Of a DNA stretch of 64,000 bases, positions 28,680 to 40,754 are shown piece after piece. Source of the stretch: Ecdyonurus torrentis (Eukaryota; Arthropoda; Insecta; Ephemeroptera; Heptageniidae); NCBI GenBank assembly GCA_949318235.1, contig OX439137.1:4452322-4516321 (forward strand), in the 5' to 3' direction. The notes beneath the pieces were generated by a model that ran no database searches, was not told the DNA's origin, and saw nothing but the letters and a program-made list of their open reading frames with translations. Position 1 is the stretch's first letter; each line of letters begins with the position of its first letter. Position numbers and translations under genes: made by a program.

Positions 28680-28894
28680 TAAAATATACATTCAAAATTA
28701 CGTAATTAATTTTACTTAAAATTTGTATATTAATGTCTCATCTACCACATTTAACATCTCTAATTTTAGGTATAAATCTTTGTCAAATCTTGCTATAAAA
28801 TTAATGAAGAAATTAATTTTAAATTTATGTATTACATCCGAGAGTAATATTTTGACCTAAAACTATTACTAAATCAATTATAATTGTCTATGTT

Positions 28895-28930
<36 letters not shown>

Positions 28931-30023
28931 AGACCCGCAGGATGCAATAGATCACAGCACAACACATAACTCTATCAGTAACTATGTAAACTATGTCTAA
29001 AATGTTGCTATACATACAAGGTGTAGACATATTAATGTTCCTAATCCAAACCTTTTAGTTTTCTATATACGTAACTGCTTATAGCATATTCAATATACAA
29101 ACTAGTCACAATTTATAACTTTCATTTTCAACTGAATTTGCAGGTGAGAAAGAGAGAGAGAGAGAGAGAACTTGTAGACAACAAAATTGAATTTCTAATT
29201 TTGGTGAGGTTAAATACCTCTAAATCTTTTGAATTGTAATAAATTGTTAAATTAGTAAAATAATGTAAGTTAAGTGTTATTTAAATTTCTAAAAGAAAAA
29301 AAAATGTTATTTTATGGTAAAATTTCTTGTATTTTTCTCTTTCTATTATATACTTATAAGCAGTTCAATATAATATACGCATTTTAAAACGAATTATATA
29401 AAAAAGCATTATTTTTAATACTTAAAAGTTTATATTTAATATAATTACTCGAATACAGTACATGCATCAGCTATTTAGTGGTCTTATAATATATTCTCAT
29501 CACTTCGATGTCTATATAATGGTATAGTTTTAATCACCATGTTTTTAATCGTATATAAGCTTGCGTTTTTCAGTGAAAATAGTTCAAATAATAATAATAA
29601 AAATTCACGTTGTTGCACTTGGAGTAAAAAATTAAAATTAACAACAATAAATTGGCTTAATTTTTGGAACATTGATTTAAAACGAGGCAGAATTTCTGCA
29701 ATATTGAATAATAATTATGCTGCATATGCCTAGCATAATTATATGTAATTTAAGTACACTACTACAGTACATACAGTGTATACACTACGTAATAATAATT
29801 AATAGTGAATATTTTTATTAGTTTCTTTAACATGCAGATCGAGCATCATTGAAATTTATCTATTATATTTCTGTAATTGTCTTCTCAGAAATTAGTTAAA
29901 GTTTCCCTGTACTTTAAATCCACGGATAAAACATGAGAGGGGATCATTATACATACACCATAACCTATTATGTCCTTTAACCCTTCTGTTCCCTCACGAA
30001 CTTAAAGGTTTAAAATTTGTAAA

Positions 30024-30028
<5 letters not shown>
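28680..30028. other. Gene-free A+T-rich stretch
   Basis: Only short CT (28899-28926) and AG (29152-29169) runs. No conserved repeat, coding region or RNA gene is recognised. Confidence 0.6.

Positions 30029-30064
<36 letters not shown>
30029..30064. repeat. Poly-A tract
   Basis: 36 A bases. Similar A/T tracts over 20 bases lie at 2851-2881, 6600-6627, 22706-22729, 25641-25665, 32083-32115, 39708-39732, 42240-42264, 43794-43827 and 51212-51239; some may be old retroelement tails. Confidence 0.9.
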
Positions 30065-30065
<1 letters not shown>

Positions 30066-30689
30066 CGAAAATTGGAACATTAAATTTGCATTTCATGATA
30101 TCATAAAATCCTGGTGTACAGTATAAATTATAAAGAAGTTACCATGCAATATGTAATTTTTCTTCCCAGTTTGTGAGGCTACAGAAAATTTAATTCCTCT
30201 TTTTTTTAATTTATTTAATTTTTTTACGCCATTTTTTCTTAATCTTCACTAGTTTATTTTTTTTTATTTTTTTTTTATTATTTTTTTTTTACACCTTGTT
30301 CTACATCTGCTCCTAAAAACTCAAAGTGATAAAATATTATTTTTTTATGATATTTATAACTTTTTATTTTTTTATTGTTTTTTTTCTTGCTACGTAGTAT
30401 TATTATTTCCCTCTTATTATAATTTTGTGTGTAATCAAATAATTTCATGAATGTTTTCTGTTGGGGTTAGGTGTAAGAGTGGGCCAGACATATTGTCAGG
30501 CTTAAACCTTGCCCTTTCAAAAATGTGTATTTTTTTTTCTCTATGCATTTTTTTGAATAAAGACGATTATTTATGTATTTATTTATATTAAAGATATATT
30601 TTTATGAATAACAGTTCTATCTTGTTATCTATCAATGAGGATCATTTTATTATTAATAATATTATTAGTATATAGTAGTGTACAAGTAA
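30065..30689. other. Gene-free A+T-rich stretch with one possible retroelement tail
   Basis: T-rich throughout. GTGGGCCAGACATATTGTCA then CTTAAACCTTGCCC and GAATAAAGACGATTATTTAT (30480-30575) look like a retroelement 3' end with an ATTT tail, unproven. Confidence 0.4.
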
Positions 30690-31112
30690 AGCATAAGTTA
30701 TGTAATATAATGCATTTATGTCATTATAGCATAAATTAGAACAACATAAATAATTATGCCACACGGAAAACATAAATTTAAGAAATTATTTGGATACATA
30801 TAAATAACTCTTTAGTACTAAACAATAACTCTTTTGCAAAAAGTTTAAAGAGTTAAAAATTCTTTAGCAGTAAATAGTTAACTTTTTAGATTCTAAAAAG
30901 TTTAGTTTGTATCTAAAGAATTTATTATGAAAAAAGTCTAAATAGTAACTCTTTAGATAATTTTTTCCGTGGCATCTTTATTTATTTATTGTATTTGAAA
31001 CATAGTTCATATGAAGTACTGTATAGCATAAATTATGCTATAATAAACAAATTGTGCTGAAAAAGAGGCTAGCATAATTATAACGTATTTATTTTTGTCC
31101 ATTTACAAGATT
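30690..31112 (+). mobile_element. MITE family D copy with a nested family H-like element
   Basis: Family D markers on both sides (ATAATGCATTTATGTCATTA; ATAAACAAATTGTGCTG) enclose 30762-30974. That inner piece starts CACGGAAAACATAAATT, ends TTTTTTCCGTGGC, and is rich in AACTCTTTAG and related words. Confidence 0.7.
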
Positions 31113-31194
31113 TTATTAAATAATGGTATCGCAATGCTAAAGAAAAGAAAATTACGTTTTTTACATTGTTTTCACGCGCTAATCCGATTGGTTA

Positions 31195-31493
31195 TAGGGT
31201 GGTTTCATTCATGTTAAAGTTGACGCCATAAGTGAATGCTAAATAACATGGGCCAATATAGGAAAATGACTCATTTTACCAGTTTCAAAATACTTCGGTA
31301 TATTGTGAAGAGCATTGATGCTGTTAACAGGTTTAATTATAGTGTTTCAAGTATACAAGAAAAAAATAATAATAAAAGCTAATTTTTCAAAGAAAATAGC
31401 CAAAACTACGTGTGACGTATGCTGAGCAATGCTATTCATTGATCAAAAAGAGCTAAAGCATTCAGAATGATGTCATGTGAACACACCCTATAC
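31195..31493 (+). mobile_element. MITE family B copy
   Basis: It starts TATAGGGTGGTTTCATTCAT and ends GTGAACACACCCTATA. The CRE position is decayed to TGATGTCA. Same internal order as 24936. Confidence 0.82.
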
Positions 31494-32079
31494 TGTGATA
31501 TAAAATTCTATACTGTATTGCTTTACCTTTATTGCAGTACCAAGTATTTATATATTATGAAAAATTGGCTATACATGGTATTGCCAAAAAGAAATACAGT
31601 AAATTTGTTTATTTCACTATCTGTAATAAAATATGGCTAGAATTTAAGAGTAATCAAAAATGGAACGTAAAGGAAAAAAATAAGTAGCATGAACAAACAT
31701 TGAAAGATAAATAGTCAATGTAAATAATTTCTAAATAACTTTTTCTTTTTTTCTTTCTATTTTAGGCCAGTGATCAAAAACTAACATTTTAAAAGCACTA
31801 TATAAAATTATTACTATTTCTTTATATGAATATATTTACGCCATACTGCTATACAAAAAAAAACATATATTTATACCAAAATACTAAAAGCTATATATAT
31901 GTACATTTTTCTTTCATTGCCTCTTTTTTTATAATATAGTGTATATATCTCCATCACCCATTCCTCCCTTTTCCTCCTTTTTATGCCTCTTTTTCAGCAG
32001 ACAAAAAATTTATGCTTTACGCATCACAAATACATACAATATTTTTAAAAGCTTAGGCGCTCGATATACAACATTTTTT

Positions 32080-32119
<40 letters not shown>

Positions 32120-32807
32120 AATGTTGAAAAAAAAAGCATATTGCGGATATTCAGCAAAAAATCATCTAAAAAACTTAATAATGATAAGTAATTATGATGC
32201 AAGTAACAGTAATTATAAGCAGTAATTAGTATTGTTATATGAATATGGTAATTTTCAATATTTAAGTATCTATGTATTGTATATAATGTAAAATAAAAGG
32301 GAGAAATAAAAAGAAAGGGTATTTTGTGATCACTTGTGATTTTGTGATCATTTGTTTTTATGTACTGTACAGACATTTTACTTAAAAGTAATTTTCTATT
32401 TGCTTATGGCCATTCAATACAATCAGATGGAGATTTCAGTTGACGCAAAACTCTATCTAAAATATATAAATACATGCCATGCCCGTATGCCCATATATGC
32501 CAATAGAAATTCATTTTTACTGAAATGGCCTTACATATATATTTTTTATTATTATATCACTCTTAATTCATGTGTTTTATGAATATTGACCAAATACAGA
32601 TAGGACTTAATAATATACACGACTGTGATGGCAAATTTTACCATTTAAATTTAGTTTGTATTTTCTTCATAAGAATAACATTGCAAATTTAGTGCAAGTT
32701 TTTGAATGATTATAAAGATACTATCGTGTGCACATAAATTTAATTATTTTAAATGCTAATTCATGACACTTTTACATTTCGTTACACAGTTTATTAGATT
32801 TGTAAAA

Positions 32808-33196
32808 TTAACGATTATGTCGTCACTAAACGTTGACAATCAAACGATATAAAATAGAAACGTATAAATGACGTCACTACCGTTAGCATCACAAAACAAT
32901 GACATAAACGTTAAAGTCGGCCGTTGCAAACCTACATTGTATCAATAGGGACCACTTGCAATGAAATGTTTTTAATTGTTGCCACGTATAAGTGAAAACA
33001 ATATTTCCATAAATAAGAAATGCATTAAGAATATTAAAAAATAAAAATAAAAAATAATAAATAAATAAAAATTTTATATATAGTTTGTTCATCGCAAGTG
33101 GTCCATTCGGTCCTATAGTATTTGTAACGACACTTTTTTTTAATGAGAATTTTTAACGATTAGTGACGTCATGACCGTTAATTTTACAAACTGGTG
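32808..33196. mobile_element. MITE family E, second full copy
   Basis: The left end is AACGATTATGTCGTCACTAA (octamer decayed by one base). The right end, reversed, is AACGGTCATGACGTCACTAA. TGACGTCA occurs at 32869 and 33164. The inner inverted pair GACCACTTGCAATGAAA/TTCATCGCAAGTGGTC is clear. Confidence 0.85.
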
Positions 33197-33374
33197 TTAA
33201 AAAACTGTAAAGTAGGCAACTTTTGGAATTAATGACGTTATAATGAATTCCGGGTCTACAATAGAAATTGTAGCGCGGGTTATACCTACTTTACAAGTTT
33301 TCTCCACAGTTTTGAGGGTTATTAACCCTTTGGAGAAAACTGTTAAGCACAGGTAAATCCCTAACATTTTGCAA

Positions 33375-33865
33375 TGTTAAACAAGTGCTAGCTCATTTTT
33401 AGCACTATTTGTTCAACACAGCATAATCTATGCTATAGAACCCTTGTACATCCTTGCGCTTTGTCGCCATGTTTGTGGTGCCTAATGCATTGTCTAGCAT
33501 AGGGGAAACATAATTTCTCCTAATGTTTCACATAAAAAAGAGCTTATTTCAGCTGAATGGATTTTTCTCATATTCTTCGAACGTATTAGGAGCTAGATAA
33601 TGAGGATGTGATTGAGGTTTGAAGCTTCTTTTGCTATTAAAAAAAATAAAAATGATGTTTTTCCTATGTTAGTCTATGTATTACTGACCAACATAATTGC
33701 GGCTCTTAAATACGAGTGCAACTGGACTATATAAGCTTCATAATTAATAACTGTAATATAGCATAACTATTATATGTTGTGCAGCATAATTATTTATGTT
33801 GTTCTAATTAGGCATTTTTTAATGATCCAAATACAGTATAAATTATATACGTAATTTATTCTTTC
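33375..33865 (-). mobile_element. MITE family D copy split by family A
   Basis: GCTAGCTCATTTTTAGCAC and TTGTTCAACACAGCATAATC at the left; GCAGCATAATTATTTATGTT and ATACGTAATTTATTCTTTC at the right. The family A copy at 33434-33733 sits between. Confidence 0.7.
33434..33733 (-). mobile_element. MITE family A copy nested in a family D copy
   Basis: On the minus strand it starts TATAGTCCAGTTGCACTCG and ends at ACAAGGGTTCTATA. Family D sequence lies on both sides (33375-33433 and 33734-33865), so A inserted into D. Confidence 0.8.
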
Positions 33866-34278
33866 AGTATTGAAAAAAATATCTTAAAGATTCTCAGTAT
33901 ATCATTTTATATTACTGTTAATACATTCTTTTTGTATTTGTACTGTAATATACTTTAATATAGACTTCCTGAACACTTTATTTTCTTATACTATCATCCC
34001 CAATATAGCAATGGGGAAAAACCTTAATAAAGTTTAATTCTTTATATATTTTTGTGTTTGAAAACATGAATAAAAAAAATATATATATATTTTCCAGTCA
34101 GATCAATGTTTCCACTGAGTCAACTTCTAAAAATGTGTAAAAGAGAGAAAAATTCAAAGGGACAAAAAGACTCTCTAAAGAGAAACAAAAAATGTGAATA
34201 TTTTACTTTTTTTATGCGGGTGAAGAAAAAAATGATAGAAATTTTCTTACTTCGATGATTTTGATGCGGGTTAGAGAA

Positions 34279-34279
<1 letters not shown>

Positions 34280-34341
<62 letters not shown>
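34280..34341. repeat. (AG)n microsatellite
   Basis: About 60 bp of pure AG. Confidence 0.95.
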
Positions 34342-34344
<3 letters not shown>

Positions 34345-34809
34345 AATCAAAGAAGTGTGAAAAAAAGAATGAAAGGGAAAAAATACTGATGAACCTTGTA
34401 AAATTTTATTCTCCAATCAAATTGTTCAATAATTACAAGATTAATTGCTCTGTTAAACACTAATGACGATTTATACGATTTTAAGGACATACCGTTGTTA
34501 ATTAATTTTGGGATTAACATAGTGGTTGCATGAAATTACGCGCTAGCTCCCTGATTGAGATTGAAGATCTTATTCCGTTTTACGTCTTTTACAGAGTAGG
34601 ACAAGTTACTATGTAAAATGTATATTGTTAAACATTTAAGGGGAAAAAAACGTAAAAATAATACTTAGCTTATTTTCAACTATAATTGTAAAATGCAACA
34701 TAGTTTATACTGCACTCCATAATTACAATATTGCATAGCTTATGAAGTATAATATTATACAGCATAATTATATTTCCTGCTATAATTTACAATCTTTTAT
34801 GACATAACT

Positions 34810-35283
34810 GGTACATAAATGACCTATTTTATTTTTATTTATCTGTGAATAAAAATTAAATAATGAATGTACATTACAAAATATTTCAAAAATATTTAGC
34901 TGACAAACACTCTGAAACTCACGTCTCAGCCCAACTGCACCTAATAGTAGGCATCATCGTCCGACCTTTAACCTTTGCTCCTCAGTGTCTGCCGTCCAGT
35001 GAGACCATGCACTTCGTACAACACTGCCTTTGTACCCAGCAAGGCATTAGCGTGTCGACCTTACTAATGCCAGGCTGGAACCTTGCTTGTTAGCAAGTGC
35101 GCCAGGTTGTATACCAAGTGATAGTAGCACTGGAGAGACCAGGACATGACATCCTGGTACCGGGTGAAGAGCACGTTCTCACTTTAGGGACGTCAACCTT
35201 CCATGACAACGTGCACATACTTGATCAGCAATGAGTATAACATCAACAACATTATTTATGTGAGACTTTATATTGTGAACTGT
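34810..35283 (+). repeat. Family P structured repeat, full copy with GAAT tail
   Basis: An A+T-rich 5' module (starting CATAAATGACC) is followed by a GC-richer core of about 330 bp and then a (GAAT)n array. The core folds into consecutive stems: CCTA/TAGG (34940/34948), GTACAA/TTGTAC (35016/35030), GGCATTAG/CTAATGCC (35043/35064), CTTGCT/AGCAAG (35082/35092), CCAAGTG/CACTGG (35114-35133, one bulge), ACCAGGA/TCCTGGT (35138/35152), GCACGTT/AACGTGC (35171/35208) and ATACT/AGTAT (35217/35234). The 76-codon reading frame through it is probably incidental. No clear polymerase III boxes. The microsatellite-tailed layout recalls Pearl/mini-me type elements, unproven. Confidence 0.85.
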
Positions 35284-35552
35284 ATTGAATGAATGAATGA
35301 ATGAATGAATGAATGAATGAATGAATGAATGAATGAATGAATGAATGAATGAATGAATGAATGAATGAATGAATGAATGAATGAATGAATGAATGAATGA
35401 ATGAATGAATGAATGAATGAATGAATGAATGAATGAATGAATGAATGAATGAATGAATGAATGAATGAATGAATGAATGAATGAATGAATGAATGAATGA
35501 ATGAATATAATAAATAAATAAATAAGCAAATAAATAAATAAGTAAATAAACA
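35284..35552. repeat. (GAAT)n tail of family P, then AAAT/AAAC variants
   Basis: About 222 bp of GAAT begins directly at the family P end (ACTGTATT), then changes to AAATAAAT and AAACAAAT words after 35506. Confidence 0.95.
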
Positions 35553-36517
35553 AATAAAATATTATTCTATGCTACAGTACTGAAAATTCACTAAAGATAA
35601 AAATTTATTGAGAAACGACAGGGAATAGAATCAATAAATTTAAATAATCTCACAAACTTACTTGCAAAATGTTTTTGTGCCCCTACACTGTCTGCATACT
35701 GAGTTGCTCTCTCTCTCTCGCTTTCTCGTTCCAGCCTTTCCCATACGTAAGGTATTTTTCACCTACTTTAGAAGCAAAAACTTTTAAAACAAACTATTCA
35801 AAAGATTGAAAGATTTTAGCAAATATATTTGTGTTATAAATAAATCATTTAAAGAACATGTTTAAGGAAAAATAAGAATAAAAAAGGGAAATATGTATAT
35901 AGGAATTAATAGGTAATTAAGATCATTAACGTTTCTAAATTTTTTCTAATAGTTTCTACAAATGTTTTGATATATTTTCTTTAGTCACACACATTCATCG
36001 AAAAACTTTTCCAATTATTTTTTGCTTTGTTACTTCTTTAGATTTGCATTTCTTTTATATTAAAAGGTTATGATAAGCGAAATAAAATTAATCCTATACC
36101 ACACTACATGATAATAATGTGTGATTTAAGAGTTAGCCTCAGACCTGGCTTGCCCCCTTTTTTCCAAAAACTAATCGTAAAATATTTTAAAAATTATTTT
36201 TGAATACATATATAATATTTAATTAGGTGCAGTTGGGCTGAGACGTGAGTTGCAGAGTGTTTGTCAGCTTAATATTTTTGAATTATTTATAGGGTTACCA
36301 ACTGTCCTTTTTTCAGAAGGACAGTCCTTTTTTCGAGGTTTTTGTCCTTTTTTACTTTTTTTCCAAAAAAGGACACTTTACTCCCCTTATTAGAAATTTT
36401 AGATTCAAAAAATATTAAAAATTTTTAAAAAAATGCGCAATAGCAAAAGTTGTAATACAAATCACAAGTACTTGACAGATGGATTTGATTACTCAAAAGA
36501 CAGTTGGCTATGTGTAG

Positions 36518-37328
36518 TGTCCTAGTGGAGTTCCTTCCTATTATGATTTTATAGAAGTAATTGAAAAACTTCACCCTCAATTTAAAAGATATAATATTGA
36601 TAAAAACATGCTGTTTGAGGAAATTATTACACTGAAAACACACTACACAAATTTAGTATCAAATAAAGTAATTAATACAGATCATTGCACAACTGTAGAT
36701 AAATGGCTTCATGTATTCAGAAACAACTTCTACGAAGAAATTCCTATCATTTATAAAATCATGCAGTTTTTATTTAGCATTCCAGCCACCTCTGCTTTTA
36801 TAGAGAAGGTTTTCATCATGAACCTAAAGTGGAATGACATCAGAAATAGGTGTTCAAATGATTTGATAAGCCTCGTTCACAATGGACTTATTCTAAGTTT
36901 TCTTAAGTGAAAATGCTAATTTTTTCCACTTAAGAACTATTGGTGTTCACAATGAAACTATTGTTGCACTTAAGAATTTTCTTAATTGGTTGTACTTAAA
37001 CAATTTTTTTTTCTTAATTTTTCTTAAGTATAATTAGAAGAATTATTTGAATTTACGTACATTCAAATTTTAATGTCCGTAAATTTTAATTTATGTAAAA
37101 TTTAATTTTTAAATCAACGTAAATTCAAATAATTCTAAGAAAAATTAAGAAAAAAATTATTAAGGAGAAATCAAACCTTTTTCTTAATTTGAAAAAATTA
37201 GCGTTTTCACTTAAGAAAAGTCCATTGTTAACGAGGCTTTAAAGAATGAAATCATGACTTACTTTAACTACAATGACACTTGTAATCAATTCTATGACAA
37301 CATTTTAAATGATACTATAGCTTCTTAA
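36518..37328 (+). pseudogene. hAT transposase C-terminal fragment interrupted by a MITE
   Basis: An open frame from about 36518 ends in FSIPATSAFIEKVF, MNLKWNDIRNRCSNDLI, the conserved hAT dimerisation region near the C terminus. The usual Ser after VF is missing. The frame is broken at 36868 by a MITE. After it the same protein resumes (LKNEIMTYFNYNDTCNQFYD) and stops with TAA at 37328. hAT transposases bind their terminal repeats and cut and paste the element; here the DDE catalytic part is absent. Clearly a relic. Confidence 0.88.
36868..37239 (+). mobile_element. MITE inserted in the hAT transposase gene
   Basis: The terminal inverted repeats AAGCCTCGTTCACAATGGAC and AAGCCTCGTTAACAATGGAC (reversed right end) differ at one base. 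The inside is A+T-rich with long inverted segments (ATTCAAATAATTCT and its complement). It splits the transposase reading frame within codons after NDLI. I could not settle the target duplication. The superfamily is unknown. Confidence 0.85.
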
Positions 37329-37379
37329 AAGATGTGAAATCTCAGGAAAAATACAGCTTTAAATAAGTTATATTACTTA

Positions 37380-37506
37380 ATTGACCACTTGCAATGAACG
37401 AACTTTTTAAAATAAATTGAATAATTCTTAATGCATTTCTTATGCAAAAATCGTTTTCACTTACTTGCTGCAACGATTAAAAACATATTATTGCAAGTGG
37501 TCCATT
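37380..37506. mobile_element. MITE family E core fragment inside the hAT element
   Basis: GACCACTTGCAATGAACGAA at the left and the mirrored TATTGCAAGTGGTC at the right match the centre of the copy at 32808. The CRE-bearing ends are missing. Confidence 0.75.
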
Positions 37507-39049
37507 GTTGTCAGTATAATTTTAATATAAATCATTCAGGAATGCCATATATTATATTTAATATATATAAAATTCCTGAATTATTTATATTAAATTAAAA
37601 TTAAAATGTGAAATAAAGTTTGTCAGAATATTGTCAGAATATCAGAAAAATTTATATGTAAATTGTATCAAATTGGATTAAATATTTGATTGTGATTGCA
37701 ATGATTGCATACACAAATTACAACATTTCTCATTCATATTCATTATTATTAATGTTTTTCAAAATTTGAAATTTAAAAATGTTAAAAATTACATTTCATT
37801 TACAGTATTTAATTTATAATAAAAAGAAAATACAATTTACAGAAGTGCAGTGTGCAGTGCACACCGTATTTATCAGTGTCAAATTTAATTAAAAATGTGT
37901 GCATTTTATTTAATGTATTTTTAAATTATTCAATTCATTAAGTCTATATAGTGATCTAGTCTATTTCTATATATTTTTTTTAACATTAAAAATAAAACAA
38001 TAAAAAAAATCGCTACTTTTTTTTACCAAACATAAAAAAATTCATATCTAAATTTAAAAAAAGTATGTGTTACATACACAAGATTGAATATTAAACTTTG
38101 CTTTTATTACTTATAAAATTGATTATTGTGCTTGTTTTTTCAAAGAAAAAGGGGCGTGGCATACAAAAATTTCGCGCCTGCGGCGGGCTGCTGGGGGGCT
38201 TCGCCCCCCAGACCCCCCGGTTAGGTGTGTGGGCCATGTCCTTTTTTCGCATTCGGAATAGTTGGCAACCCTAATTATTTACTAACGAACATTATTTATA
38301 ATACTTTTTTCCTATACGTTTAATGTAAGGAACGTTTTTCATTATACGAGTATACTAACGGTACCTGCCGTAAGTAGTAACATTATAATCCATGTAATGA
38401 TCAACAGTAATGCATATTTGTGTTTGTCTTTTACCATTTATATATATGCAAAAAATGTGATTTTTTTATCCCTTCATCATTCTGCCACTGTACCTCATTT
38501 GAAGCTTTTAACTTTTGTTTCACAAACAGTCCTTATTATATAATTATTATAAAATGTACTGTATAATATATAAGTGTAGCTAAAAGTATTTGTCTGGAAT
38601 TTAATTATTGCATAGTGTTTCTTAAATATATACGATCTTTTTTTTATCATTACTATACACAAAGCAAAGATTGTATACTGTATTATACAGTATTTTTTGC
38701 ACACTGTTACAAAAAAAAACAAAAAAAAACGCTAGATCCATCGTTTGTTATGTGGCTGTGTATGGAGTAGTGGATGCAGTGTCGTATAGTGAAAATAAAG
38801 ATACGTACATCTATTTATCTTTTCTGTTTTATATTAGACTTATAATGTTTTGCTTTTTTTCCATCTAGGATCGGTTGGGCAACATAAATACCTTTATTGT
38901 ATCAAATCAAATTTGTGTTATTGTTGTTTTTCCGTAATATGGTGCAATAAATTTTTTGAATGAAAAAATTTAAGATATAATTATATATCATTAAGTTGGA
39001 CCTTTATACATATAAATATTATAATATCTCTTATGTTATGTTATTTGTT

Positions 39050-39540
39050 CATTCATTCCTTCATTCATTCAATACAAAGTTACACTTAAATAATGTTGTT
39101 GATGTTATACTCATTGCTGATCAAGTATGTGCACGTTGTCATGGAAGGTTGACGTCCCTAAAGTGAGAACGTGCTCTTCACCCGGTACCAGGATGTCATG
39201 TCCTGGTCTCTCCAGTGCTACTATCACTTGGTATACAACCTGGCGCACTTGCTAACAAGCAAGGTTCCAGCCTGGCATTAGTAAGGTCGACACGCTAATG
39301 CCTTGCTGGGTACAAAGTCAGTGTTGTACGAAGTGCATGGTCTCACTGGACGGCAGACACTGAGGAGCAAAGGTTAAAGGTCGGACGATGATACCTGCTA
39401 TCAGGTGCAGTTGGGCTGAGACGTCAGTTTCATAGTGTTTGTCAGCTAAATATTTTTGAATTATTTTGTAATGAACATCCTTTATTTAATTTTAATTGTT
39501 ATTCACAGATAAATAAGCATAAAATAGGTCATTTATGTAG
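39050..39540 (-). repeat. Family P structured repeat, full copy with short TTCA-type tail
   Basis: The full element includes the A+T-rich 5' module (right side, ending near GGTCATTTATG at about 39525). The short tetranucleotide tail (TTCATTCATT with one change) is at 39049-39071. The CCTG/CAGG stem variant is at 39394/39402. Confidence 0.9.
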
Positions 39541-39948
39541 CATTTATGCCATAGTATAATATTTATAGTATAGTATTTTACTTATTGCAATTAACAGAAA
39601 GTTAGGTACTGATAGTAAATAAAAAATAAAAAGAAGTCATTTTACAAATTTTGTTTTCAAAAAAAGGAAAAGCGATCCCCCTCCCCTCATAGGTTTGAGA
39701 GTTCGTTTTTTTTTTTTTTTTTTTTTTTTTTTCTTCCGTAGCTTAAATCACGAGCGTTTTGAATTTAAGATCAATTTCAAGTTGATTTTAAGTCAAACTT
39801 GGCTTTAAAAATAAAAATCAGTTAGGGCTACAAATTTTTCTAGCTTTGTTGGAAACTGAATGAACCGCTTCTTTATCAAAGTTTCTAGTTGCAAGTAGAT
39901 AGCTTGTTTTTTTTATTTCGCTATTTTTTTAGTCTTTTGTTTCAATTG

Positions 39949-39949
<1 letters not shown>

Positions 39950-40018
<69 letters not shown>
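39950..40018. repeat. (CT)n microsatellite
   Basis: About 68 bp of pure CT. Confidence 0.95.
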
Positions 40019-40754
40019 GTTTACTTACATTGCAAACTATATTGGTTCAATTTCAATTTTTTTGTCGGCACACTCGTAACTCAAGTATTCCAATCATAAT
40101 AATTTTATACCATTATCATAACTTTATCTTTAACTTTATTGACTTGTTGCCTTATTGTCTTTCTTTTTTTAATGCAAATTTTTATTTATTATTTTTTGTT
40201 CAATATTTTTTTATAAGATAAAAAGCTTCAATTTATTGCTTTATGGGAAATAATGTCAGTAAGTTTCATTTTTAGATACATAAAATATGATTATAATAGG
40301 ATACATTTTTCTTTATTATTGTTTTAACAGTATAATGTTATACTGTTTGTACGATTGAGTATTGACTCAATTTTCTTTCTTTTGTTATTATAAAAAGACT
40401 ACTTGTTTAAGTAAAGATGGAATATTAGTTTTTAATTTATTTTATGACAGACTTGCAACTTCGGATCGTAAGATCAAACGCTAAATAAAATGTCCTGTGA
40501 TTTTTTTACACCTTTAATAAAACTTTAATTAAAAATAAAATTGATAAAATTTGTGATTTGTTTTGTATACCGTTTATTTCAATACCCTTTTCTACTTACG
40601 GAAAAAAAATACACTATTGCACCTGTCAGTCAAATGTAAATATGGTATTAAGACTTACTTTTACATGTTTTTAAGATACACATTAATATATTTTACCCGT
40701 TGATGGCCATATGGTTTTATGTAGGAATTAAATTTTAAAATATATAAAAAGTAC

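Larger units (their letters stand above)
36290..38273 (+). mobile_element. hAT-superfamily DNA transposon, decayed, 1984 bp
   Basis: The ends are TAGGGTTACCAACT on the left and, reversed, TAGGGTTGCCAACT on the right, a typical hAT terminal repeat. A perfect 8-bp target duplication ATTATTTA (36282-36289 and 38274-38281) flanks it, the hAT-specific length. It contains the 3' part of a transposase gene, a nested MITE (36868-37239), a family E core fragment (37380-37506), and a GC-rich hairpin at 38191-38211 (CTGGGGGG, loop CTTCG, CCCCCCAG). The N-terminal and catalytic parts of the transposase are not recognisable, so it cannot move by itself. Confidence 0.92.
36227..38312 (-). repeat. Family P fragment split by a hAT insertion
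   Basis: 36227-36289 matches the outer end of family P (GTGCAGTTGGGCTGAGACGT, then TTTGTCAGCT), and 38274-38312 continues the A+T-rich end of the same element. The 1984 bp between is the hAT transposon, whose target duplication is the family P sequence ATTATTTA. Confidence 0.8.

Noticed and set aside
34863..35093. Conserved 76-codon frame in family P (also 58375 and 63526 copies)
   Set aside because: It ends in the middle of the conserved core, conservation continues equally outside it, and variation follows the hairpins rather than codon positions. A peptide is not excluded but is not supported.
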